Assembly: GCA_964648465.1 (NCBI GenBank)
Contig: CAZYMU010000033.1
Span: 1 to 28,022, forward strand
DNA: 28,022 nucleotides
Source of the DNA: Aminicenans sp964648465
GTDB taxonomy: Bacteria > Acidobacteriota > Aminicenantia > Aminicenantales > Aminicenantaceae
Direction of reading: 5' to 3'
Shown here: positions 1 through 7,273 of the stretch, one piece after another
Layout of the letters: each line of letters starts with the position of its first letter
How positions within the stretch are numbered: the stretch's first letter is position 1
The notes under the pieces: generated by a model
Database searches by the model: none
What the model saw: only the letters and a program-made list of their open reading frames with translations
Told to the model about the DNA's origin: nothing
Program-made: the position numbers and the translations under genes

Positions 1-428
1 ATTTTCCCGTAAATCAATTTATTCTACCCACACAAATGGGAGAAGAGCCAAATTTTGTTAATGTAGAAACAATTAATTGACAATAGCTATTTATGACTTC
101 CATCGCAATATACCTAGTTCTTCCATTTAATATTCTCTACCTTTGTTTTATACGGGTCTTTTTCTCTATGTCAATAGTTTTTTTAAAAAAATATGGTTCT
201 ATCTTTGGAGTTCTAGATTAAGACTTTGATTTCCAATCTCATTTTCACTAAATATAACCTGGATTATTCACGAGTCGAGATTGCTAGATTGTCATGCTTT
301 ACTCGTGATGACAATCTTAGCGCAGGTCGTCATCAGTAACATCCCGTGCTTTACATTCTTTGTACAAGCAAAAAGAATCCTAAACAATCTCTGAATCCAA
401 ATAACAAACTACAATTCCGGCGGTAGTT
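1..428. other. AT-rich intergenic stretch, no gene seen
   Basis: No open frame of convincing length or composition is visible on either strand. The stretch lies downstream of asnA. It holds a nested inverted repeat near 268-316 and a weak hairpin at the asnA stop codon. Nothing else was recognised. Confidence 0.5.
268..316. repeat. Nested inverted repeats
   Basis: TCACGAGT (268-275) is complementary to ACTCGTGA (301-308), and GATTGTCAT (287-295) is complementary to ATGACAATC (308-316). The two pairings overlap, so only one can form at a time. No poly-T tail follows, so this is not an obvious terminator. It may be a remnant of a dispersed repeat or a protein-binding site. Confidence 0.45.
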
Positions 429-429
429 T
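406..429 (-). terminator. Possible weak terminator of asnA
   Basis: AAACTAC (406-412) pairs with GTAGTTT (423-429) around a 10-nt loop and overlaps the asnA stop codon. On the minus strand the hairpin is followed by a T-rich but interrupted tract. The 7-bp stem is weak. Confidence 0.3.
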
Positions 430-1466
430 TATAAGAGGAAAATGTTATTCTTTCGACAATCTTCTGTCATAGCATCCGGCCATATACTTGACTGGATTTC
501 CCCGATATGGGCCTTTCTCAGGAAAAGCATACAGAGCCTTGATTGTCCGATACCGCCGCCAATAGTGAGAGGTAATTCCCCCTTTAGTAATTTTTTATGG
601 AAGAAAAATTTCTTTCTTTCAGTTGTTCCAGTCATCTCCAATTGTTTTTCGAGTACCTGTTGATCCACACGAATTCCCATTGAAGAGATCTCAACTGCCT
701 TTTCTAAAACAGGGTGCCAGACAATGATATCACCATTCAGCCCTAGTCCTTTTTCTGTGGGAGTTGTCCAATCATCGTAATCAGGGGCCCTGCTATCGTG
801 AGGATATCCATTTTCTAAGGGAGCTCCGATTCCAATGATGAAAACTGCACCATACTCTTTACAAATAACATATTCCCTTTCTAGGGGATTGAAATGAGGA
901 TATCTTTTATCCAGCTCTTCAGAATGAACAAAATATATTTCTTCAGGAAGAATAGGTTTGATTTCAGGATATTGTTTATTGATAATGTATTCTGTACTTT
1001 TCAATACCTGATAAATTTTTCTGACAATATCTATCAAAAACTCCAAATTTCTTTCCTCTTTTAAGAGGATCTTCTCCCAGTCCCACTGGTCAACATATAG
1101 AGAATGTAAATCGTCAAGTATCTCATCAGGTCGGATGGCATTCATATCTGTATAAATACCTTCTCCTGGATTCATTTTTAAATTGGCAAGAGCGAGCCTT
1201 TTCCATTTCGCCAATGACTGGACGATTTCAGCCTTCGTATTGTTCATATTCTTTATGTAGAAAGAAATTGGCCGTTCTCCCCCATTTAGATCATCATTAA
1301 TACCTGTGCCCGCTTTAACAAATAAAGGAGCTGTTACTCTCTCTAAATTCAATGCTTCTGCCAGATTTATTTGAAAAAAATCTTTGATAAGTTTAATAGC
1401 CTTTTCTGTCTTTTTAACATCCAGAATAGATTGATAATTTTCTGGGATTCTGCGCTCTCTACTCAT
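429..1466 (-). CDS. asnA: Aspartate--ammonia ligase (asparagine synthetase A)
   Basis: ATP-dependent cytosolic enzyme that makes asparagine from aspartate and ammonia. The 345-aa product is close to the family's usual length (about 330-350) and is collinear with AsnA, a relative of class II aminoacyl-tRNA synthetases. Recognisable blocks are the N-terminal VTAPLFV and GINDDLNG region, the central YTDMNAIRPDE and VDQWDWEK segment, and the C-terminal GGGIGQSRLCMLFL block that forms part of the ATP site. The ATG at 1466 follows a strong GGAGG Shine-Dalgarno with about 7 nt spacing. A near-perfect sigma70 promoter lies about 160 nt upstream, with hairpins in the intervening leader, so the gene is probably transcribed alone. 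The adjacent aspartate kinase remnant is also aspartate-related, but no shared operon is evident. Confidence 0.96.
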   Translation of the reverse strand: MSRERRIPENYQSILDVKKTEKAIKLIKDFFQINLAEALNLERVTAPLFVKAGTGINDDLNGGERPISFYIKNMNNTKAEIVQSLAKWKRLALANLKMNPGEGIYTDMNAIRPDEILDDLHSLYVDQWDWEKILLKEERNLEFLIDIVRKIYQVLKSTEYIINKQYPEIKPILPEEIYFVHSEELDKRYPHFNPLEREYVICKEYGAVFIIGIGAPLENGYPHDSRAPDYDDWTTPTEKGLGLNGDIIVWHPVLEKAVEISSMGIRVDQQVLEKQLEMTGTTERKKFFFHKKLLKGELPLTIGGGIGQSRLCMLFLRKAHIGEIQSSIWPDAMTEDCRKNNIFLL

Positions 1467-1620
1467 TATTTTCCTCCATAAATATTTTGAATTGAAATAA
1501 GGAAAGTGATTGGGTTTGAAGATGTTATTGGGCGGGAAGAACCACCCAATTATTATTCTGATTGTTATTGATTACAAGGATGCTAACTCTAGCAATTGAA
1601 AAATCCTTTCTTGTAAGCAT
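1467..1620 (-). other. Structured 5' leader of asnA
   Basis: Between the predicted promoter and the asnA start the minus strand holds two hairpins. A 9-bp stem (1527-1535 with 1542-1550, 6-nt loop, one G-U pair in RNA) lies nearer the gene. A 7-bp stem (1572-1578 with 1610-1616) encloses an inner 5-bp stem (1581-1585 with 1590-1594). No run of T follows the proximal hairpin, so a simple attenuator is not obvious. It could be a regulatory leader or only incidental structure. Confidence 0.35.
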
Positions 1621-1626
1621 GTCCCA

Positions 1627-1654
1627 ATTATAACCATTTTATACCTGTTGTCAA
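1627..1654 (-). promoter_or_regulatory. Sigma70-type promoter for asnA
   Basis: On the minus strand a perfect TTGACA (1649-1654) is separated by 16 nt from a perfect TATAAT (1627-1632). It points at asnA and predicts a leader of about 150 nt. Both hexamers match the consensus exactly. Confidence 0.75.
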
Positions 1655-1880
1655 ATCATTCTATGGAAACTCAAAATCAGCATCTCATTTTTGGGACTAT
1701 CTTGAATTTCTGACAAAAACTCGAACCAACCACCGTGAAGGATCCCTAGAAGTTCTGGGTTTTCAGCATTAGTGTTGACGGCCACTTTAGAGCAGAGCAA
1801 AGCCAGAGTTCTCATTCTTTTGATATGTAGTCAATCCGCGATTTGCCGCACTCGCTTCCGGGGTCGGGCTGAGGTCATTA

Positions 1881-2990
1881 CTACTGAATGTGTCCGAAGA
1901 ACTCTCTATGTATTGCATTCACTGCTTTTTCAACATCGTTTTCCAGCACTATGAAATAACAAGCAACTTCAGAAGCACCCAAAGATATCATCTTGATGTT
2001 AATGTTTTCAGAAGCAACAGCAGTGAATACTCGCGCCATTATTTTTCTTTTTTAAAAGTCCTTCTCCAACAACAGCTATAATCGCTATGCCTTCCTCTAA
2101 ATCGATTCTTTCAATAACACCTCCAACTATCTTTTTTATTGATTCATAGCTTTTACGTGAATCATTCTTGTTTACGAGAAGATTTATGCAAGTTTGAGAT
2201 GTGATGACTGAATAAATATTTATCTCCCTTTCAGATAACAATTGCCCAATTTCTGTAATAATTCCAGGCTTGAATCCTACTCCAGAGCCATGAATTCGAA
2301 GCACAGAAATTTGCCTGTTATATGTAACGCTTTTCACTACATCTTTACTTTCATAACCTCCAGGAAGCACTTCTGTTCCTTTGCTTTTCGGTTCGTATAA
2401 ACATTTTATTCGTATTGGAATACCAAGATCTACTAAAGGTTCTACTGTGCGTGGATGCATCACGCTAGCTCCAAAGTATGATAATTCTGCTGCTTCGTAA
2501 TAAGACAGCCTGTCTATTTTATCTGGAGATTTTATGATCTTAGGATCAGCACTCATAAAGCCGTCAACATCTTTCCATATTTCCAGCAATGGGGAACCAA
2601 TCCCATAAGCAATAACTGCAGCACTATAATCAGAACCGTTCCTTCCAAAAGTAGTCACTCTACCATCATGAGTACGGCCAAAGTATCCAGTGATTACAGG
2701 GACTACACCTTTTTTGATAAGAGGCAATACAATGGCTTTGAGATTTCTGCTTACCTCGTTAAGGATGGCAGTGGCATTCTCAAAGAATTCATCCGTAATT
2801 AATCCTATCTTATCGGTTTCTAAGGCATTGGAATCTTTGTCCTTGCTTTTCAGAATCCCCGAAAGCACAAAAGCAGAAAGCCGCTCTCCGTAACTCAATA
2901 TGAGCGCTTTGAGTGATTTGGTGACCTCCTCAGTATATGCGATTCCATAGAAAAGCCGTCCCAATTTTTTTAATCTGGATAAACAAAAAA
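1881..2990 (-). pseudogene. Aspartate kinase remnant (N-truncated, frameshifted)
   Basis: The minus strand encodes the later catalytic and ACT regions of a LysC/ThrA-type aspartate kinase, the first step of Lys/Thr/Met synthesis. Recognisable blocks include ILSYGERLSA, TTFGRNGSDYSAA, EIWKDVDGFMSADP, SYFGASVMHPRTVEP and the ACT segment KPGIITEIGQLLSE. Two lesions are visible. The first ~125 residues, including the KFGGTSV nucleotide-binding motif, are missing: homology begins near SRLKKLGRLFYGIAY, and in-frame stops lie just upstream at 3019-3039. Near 2027-2050, in A-rich sequence, the frame shifts: the zero frame ends in unrelated residues at 2008, while the other frame continues with ARVFTAVASENINIKMISLG and ends in a normal C-terminus (REFFGHIQ) with its stop at 1881. 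A functional kinase is therefore unlikely. Confidence 0.85.
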
Positions 2991-3143
2991 CACAGGAAGT
3001 GAGCCATGAAGTAAAAGAAAAGGGACCACTTTAGTTTCACGTAAAAGGGAATGGGATATAAATTAACTTAAAAAATTTTAGAAGTTTACTACAATAAAAA
3101 AGGCTTACATGTTAGGCGCAAAAAAGAAGTAATCTTGAGAAGA

Positions 3144-3168
3144 GGAGCCAGGTTTTATACCTGGCTCC
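3144..3168 (-). terminator. Hairpin terminator downstream of the trpB-like gene
   Basis: A perfect 9-bp stem (3144-3152 with 3160-3168, 7-nt loop) lies 16 nt beyond the stop codon of the TrpB2 gene on the minus strand. The T-rich stretch follows only after about 20 nt, so it is an imperfect intrinsic terminator. Confidence 0.55.
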
Positions 3169-3184
3169 CCAGCATCATTATAGA

Positions 3185-4549
3185 TCAGATTTCTGGAATT
3201 TTTGGGAGATGAGACAGCGATTCTTCAACCTTCTTTTCAGGATACTCATAATCCATAAGTTTTCCACTCAGGAAGGCATCATAGGCTGCCATATCGACAT
3301 GTCCGTGTCCACTGTGAGCTAATAGGATGGTTTTTGCTTCTCCTGATTCTCTACACTTAAGTGCTTCTTCGATGACTACACGAATTGCATGATTCGGCTC
3401 TGGTGCGCTGATGATCCCTTCCGTACGGGCAAAAGTTACGCCGGCTTCAAAGGCGGCAATCTGGTGAACAGCCCTTGCTTCAACAAGTCCTAATCTATGA
3501 AGATGACAAATGATGGGTGCCATCCCATGATAGCGCAGTCCCCCTGCATGCACTGGTGGAGGAATAAAATCATGGCCAAGCGTATACATTTTGATAAGAG
3601 GAGTGAGCCCAGCATTGTCACCGAAATCGTAAGCATATAGTCCTTTGGTTACTGTGGGGCAACTGGCTGGCTCTACGTTGATGATACGCAAATCTGGCTT
3701 GGAACCATTTATTTTGTCTTTAACAAAAGGAAGATAAAGTCCTGCAAAATTCGATCCTCCTCCGATGCAACCGACAATTATATCTGGGTAAACGCCTGCC
3801 ATCTCCATCTGTTTTTTTGCTTCAAGACCGATTACAGTCTGGTGTAATAAAACATGATTCAGTACACTTCCAAGAGCATAGTGTGTATCATCTCTTGATA
3901 CGGCCTCTTCTACAGCCTCACTGATTGCAACACCGAGGCTTCCTGGACAATTAGGATCTTTCATTAGCATAGCTCGTCCGGATTTTGTATCCTGACTTGG
4001 GCTTGGAATGCATTTTCCGCCCCAAGTTTCCATCATAATTCGGCGATAAGGCTTCTGATGGTAGCTTATGGCAACCATGTACACTTTGATCTCGATTCCG
4101 AAACAGGCACCACCGAAAGAAAGAGCACTTCCCCATTGCCCGGCACCAGTTTCAGTGGTGATGCGCTTTATGCCTTCTTTTTTGTTATAGTAAGCCTGTG
4201 CAACAGCCGTGTTAGGTTTATGGCTTCCTGGTGGGCTCGTCCCTTCATACTTGTAATATATCTTTGCTGGAGTATCCAATGCTTTCTCTAATTTGCGAGC
4301 TCTATACAGAGTAGTTGGTCTCCATAAGGAATAAACATCCTGGACTTCTTCAGGGATTTCTATCCATCGCTCTGTGCTTACTTCTTGCTTTATTAATTCC
4401 ATGGAAAATAGAGGTGCTAAATCATCTGGAGTAACAGGTTTGCCAGTGCCTGGATGCAAAACAGGAGGTAATGGCTCCGGCAAATCAGCCTGTATATTAT
4501 ACCAGGAGAATGGCATCTTTTTCTCATCAAGAATAAACTTCGTTCTCAT
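3185..4549 (-). CDS. trpB2: TrpB2-type tryptophan synthase beta chain
   Basis: PLP enzyme of the TrpB2 (COG1350) branch, which condenses indole with L-serine, or in some lineages O-phosphoserine, to form tryptophan. At 454 aa it has the longer N-terminus of TrpB2 compared with about 400 aa for TrpB1. The PLP lysine lies in EGTSPPGSHKPNTA (K111), the substrate/indole-site motif is TETGAGQWGSA (133-142), and the phosphate-binding loop is GCIGGGSNFAG (260-270). The ATG follows AAGGAG with 7 nt spacing. No trpA or other trp gene is adjacent, which fits TrpB2 acting alone as an indole-salvage enzyme. A hairpin follows the stop codon. Other serine or indole side activities cannot be excluded from sequence. 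Confidence 0.93.
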   Translation of the reverse strand: MRTKFILDEKKMPFSWYNIQADLPEPLPPVLHPGTGKPVTPDDLAPLFSMELIKQEVSTERWIEIPEEVQDVYSLWRPTTLYRARKLEKALDTPAKIYYKYEGTSPPGSHKPNTAVAQAYYNKKEGIKRITTETGAGQWGSALSFGGACFGIEIKVYMVAISYHQKPYRRIMMETWGGKCIPSPSQDTKSGRAMLMKDPNCPGSLGVAISEAVEEAVSRDDTHYALGSVLNHVLLHQTVIGLEAKKQMEMAGVYPDIIVGCIGGGSNFAGLYLPFVKDKINGSKPDLRIINVEPASCPTVTKGLYAYDFGDNAGLTPLIKMYTLGHDFIPPPVHAGGLRYHGMAPIICHLHRLGLVEARAVHQIAAFEAGVTFARTEGIISAPEPNHAIRVVIEEALKCRESGEAKTILLAHSGHGHVDMAAYDAFLSGKLMDYEYPEKKVEESLSHLPKIPEI

Positions 4550-4626
4550 TATTGTTCTCCTTTTTTAATTTTTGATAGATAATACTTCTAAGGATTACTA
4601 AAGATTATTGGGGTATAGATAGATTA

Positions 4627-4644
4627 GTTCCGCCTTAGCGGAAC
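4627..4644. repeat. Perfect inverted repeat upstream of the trpB-like gene
   Basis: GTTCCGC (4627-4633) and GCGGAAC (4638-4644) form a 7-bp stem with a 4-nt loop, about 80 nt upstream of the trpB2 start. There is no T tract in either direction. It could be an operator or leader hairpin. Confidence 0.4.
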
Positions 4645-5031
4645 CACCAACCGAGATAAAAATTGAAAGTTGATTTGAGAAAATTATGGATTATATGATC
4701 TCTATTTTGTCTGGGCATAAAATTTTTAACTCTCATTTTAAATGTATTTTAATCTTCTTTATAAATAAGTCAAGGAAAAATTTTAAAGTGATTCGTGCTG
4801 TCATCAATATCTCCCATAAGAACAAGCTTAGCTCCGCGTCCCTCAAGCCAATCATGGTGAAATCCATTTTGGCCTTACCTGCTTGGTGAAACTATTTATT
4901 TTTTTGTCATCCCTCTGTTATACCAGATTCTCTTGGGGTAGTAGCAGCCTTTATTTAAATTAATTGCCTCATCAGTAAGATTTATCCGATTGTTTGGCAA
5001 TATAATTTGTTACTCTAAATTTGAATTATTG

Positions 5032-5037
5032 TATAAT
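5032..5037 (+). promoter_or_regulatory. Probable -10 box of the AGCS-racemase operon
   Basis: A perfect TATAAT lies 27 nt upstream of the TTG start. The best -35 candidate, TTGTTA, is 19 nt further upstream, which is longer than ideal, so the promoter is plausible but not certain. Confidence 0.4.
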
Positions 5038-5063
5038 AAGGCAGAAAATCAGGAACAATTCAA

Positions 5064-6494
5064 TTGCTGGAAAAAATTCTCGACTCAGCTACCCAGATAG
5101 ATAAACTTCTATGGGGCCCGTGGACAATCATATTCATTGCATCTATCTACCTTTACTTGACGGTAAAATCCAGGTTTTTCCAGGCAAGGAAATTCCCATT
5201 TATTCTGCATAACACATTCGGAAAGATCTTTGAGAAAACGCGAACCAGGGGCAAGGGAATCATGACTCCTTTTCAGGCAACATCTACTGCCCTTGCCAGT
5301 ACTGTCGGCATGGGCAGTATCGCGGGAGTAGCCACAGCACTGTCTGTTGGAGGACCGGGATCGATATTCTGGATGTGGCTGCTGGCTTTTCTTGGGATGA
5401 TGTCAAAAACAGCAGAAATAACTCTTGCGGTCCACTACAGAGAAATTGACGCTGACGGCCGAATTCACGGCGGCCCCATGTACTATATAAATAAAGGCCT
5501 GGGTTGGAAATTCTTGGCCCGGCTTTTCAGCGCCGGAATGATCATCAATGCTGTTTTATGTGCTTCGCTCCTCCAGCCTCACACCGTAGGGAGGGCTTTC
5601 CTGACAAGCTATAATCTGAACCCTTATGTTATCACAGGAATAATGGCTGTCATTACAGCATTCGTAGTCATAGGAGGAATCAAACGTATAGGAGAATTCT
5701 GTGAAAAGTTGGTGCCTCTCATGTCTGTTGTTTATATATTGGGGGGTATCACTATTTTCTTCTTAAATTATGCAAAAATTCCCGTAGTCTTCAGCACAAT
5801 ATTTAAATACGCATTTGCACCTGCGCCAGCCCTTGGAGGCTTTGCAGGAGCTGCCGTCCTTGCATCAATAAAAAACGGCATGTCAAGGGGCATGCTGTCC
5901 AACGAAGCCGGACTAGGCACAGCGCCTATGGCTCATGCCACTGCTGACACCACTCATCCGTTTAAACAGGGTCTCTGGGGTGCTTTTGAAGTCTTCATCG
6001 TAACGTTTGTAATCTGCACAATCACATCATTTACTATCCTGTCAACAGATGTCTTATCAAGCGGTCAATCAGGCATAGAGCTGGTCATAACAGCTTTCTC
6101 ATCAGTCTTTCCCCCTGCTGTCTCTAAAACATTACTGTCTTTTTCCATACTGACATTCTGTCTTACTACACAGATTGGTTTTTTTATTTACTATGAAACT
6201 GCAACCGTCAGTATTTTCGGGAAAAAAGCAATGAGAGTCCTAAAATGGCTATATTTGATTCCTGGAATCTTATTTGCAGGAATTGTCAATGTCGACAAGC
6301 TGTGGACATTTGCAAACATAGCAGTGGGCGTGTGTGCTATTCCAAATCTAATAGCAGTCCTGGCGCTCAGCGCAGCTTTCTTCAAATTAATGAAAGACTA
6401 TCTAAATGCCAGGAACGAATACGCAACAAAAATTACAGATTCATCAAAAAATTACGTAAAAATCCCTTTGCTAACGATCGTGAAATCACCATAA
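5064..6494 (+). CDS. AGCS-family sodium:amino acid symporter
   Basis: Inner-membrane carrier of the alanine/glycine:cation symporter family (AlsT/DagA/AgcS type), importing small neutral amino acids with Na+ or H+. The 476-aa length is typical. Family signatures are GPWTIIFIASIYLYLTVKSRF near the N-terminus, TPFQATSTALASTVGMGSIAG with the following GGPGSIFWMWLLAFLGM, the GGPMYYINKGLG motif, and SRGMLSNEAGLGTAPMAHA in the middle. Around ten hydrophobic segments are apparent. Translation probably starts at the TTG at 5064, preceded by AGGA with a 9-nt spacer. The racemase gene follows after 16 nt with its own Shine-Dalgarno, indicating an operon that may import an amino acid and interconvert its enantiomers. 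The substrate cannot be read from sequence. Confidence 0.93.
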   Translation: MLEKILDSATQIDKLLWGPWTIIFIASIYLYLTVKSRFFQARKFPFILHNTFGKIFEKTRTRGKGIMTPFQATSTALASTVGMGSIAGVATALSVGGPGSIFWMWLLAFLGMMSKTAEITLAVHYREIDADGRIHGGPMYYINKGLGWKFLARLFSAGMIINAVLCASLLQPHTVGRAFLTSYNLNPYVITGIMAVITAFVVIGGIKRIGEFCEKLVPLMSVVYILGGITIFFLNYAKIPVVFSTIFKYAFAPAPALGGFAGAAVLASIKNGMSRGMLSNEAGLGTAPMAHATADTTHPFKQGLWGAFEVFIVTFVICTITSFTILSTDVLSSGQSGIELVITAFSSVFPPAVSKTLLSFSILTFCLTTQIGFFIYYETATVSIFGKKAMRVLKWLYLIPGILFAGIVNVDKLWTFANIAVGVCAIPNLIAVLALSAAFFKLMKDYLNARNEYATKITDSSKNYVKIPLLTIVKSP

Positions 6495-6510
6495 ATTAAG
6501 GAGGATTGCA

Positions 6511-7182
6511 ATGAAAATATTGATCATAAACCCAAACAGCGACCATGAAATGACCGGGGCTATACAAAAAACCGCCGATAATTTCGCAGATGGAGAATTT
6601 GAGGCCCTTTGCATATCGGCTCCCGGAGCACCTGAGTTTATCGAAACCTACGAAGATGCAGTTAAAGCAGCGCCGGGAATGATTCAACTGGTTCGGGAGA
6701 ATGAAGACAAATATGACGCTTTCATTATAGCATGCCACTGCGACCCAAATCTCGACGTCATGAAAGAAATCACAGGAAAGCCTGTTGTGGGAATCGGTGA
6801 GGCCTCTATGAAGATAGCTTCCATGCTTGGACACAGTTTCTCGGTTATCTCAAGCACATATTATTCCATCCCTAATAAAGAAGCCTTGGTGAGAAAATAT
6901 TCTCTTCAGGAAGAGCTCGCTTCTGTGAAGTCTCCAGCGGACAACATGAAAGAATTAAGCGATAAAGAAAAATACCTCTACACAGCAAAATCAGCTGTTG
7001 AAAAAGACAATGCTGAAGTTATTGTGCTCGGCTGTGCGGGAATGACAGGTTTAGACAAGCTTCTTCAGGAAGAACTCGGAGTACCTGTCTTAGACGGTGT
7101 TGTATGCGCCCTTATTCTAGCATCTGGCTTATCAAAATACGGCGTTTCAACGAGTAAGCTCAGGCGCTATAATGCGAAATAA
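6511..7182 (+). CDS. Asp/Glu/hydantoin racemase-family protein
   Basis: Cytosolic cofactor-independent racemase or isomerase of the Asp/Glu/hydantoin (HyuE) superfamily. The 223-aa length is usual. The start MKILIINPNSD is the typical first strand with substrate-carboxylate-binding residues. The two catalytic cysteines are visible: C75 in IIACHCDPNL and C175 in VIVLGCAGMTGL. The middle segment VVGIGEASMKIASML is also family-typical. The ATG follows a strong GGAGG, and the gene lies 16 nt after the AGCS symporter. Hydantoin, allantoin, aspartate and other amino acid derivatives are all possible substrates. No hydantoinase or carbamoylase is nearby, so an amino acid racemase is somewhat favoured by context. 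Confidence 0.9.
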   Translation: MKILIINPNSDHEMTGAIQKTADNFADGEFEALCISAPGAPEFIETYEDAVKAAPGMIQLVRENEDKYDAFIIACHCDPNLDVMKEITGKPVVGIGEASMKIASMLGHSFSVISSTYYSIPNKEALVRKYSLQEELASVKSPADNMKELSDKEKYLYTAKSAVEKDNAEVIVLGCAGMTGLDKLLQEELGVPVLDGVVCALILASGLSKYGVSTSKLRRYNAK

Positions 7183-7273
7183 TATTGATAAAAATTGCTG
7201 ATAACATCAAACAATTAAGATCATACTAGAATCTCAACTGATTAAAAGCCAGAGCTGTTAATAATCACAGGAT

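Larger units (their letters stand above)
4550..5062. other. Divergent intergenic region between the trpB2 and AGCS genes
   Basis: About 510 nt separate the divergent genes. The region holds a hairpin near 4627-4644, a TATAAT box at 5032-5037 for the plus-strand operon, and a short minus-strand open stretch (4773-4874) with protein-like composition that may be a gene scrap. No complete gene is supported. Confidence 0.45.

Noticed and set aside
2008..2061. Programmed -1 frameshift on AAAAAAG in the aspartate kinase
   Set aside because: A -1 slip leads at once to a stop. The frame needed for the C-terminus is +1, and the gene also lacks its N-terminus, so decay or sequencing error is more likely.
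4610..4660. T-box-like GGTGGTTCCGC on the minus strand upstream of the trpB-like gene
   Set aside because: Only a partial match to the T-box core. There is no stem I specifier structure and no terminator/antiterminator pair, and the hairpin is followed by no T tract.
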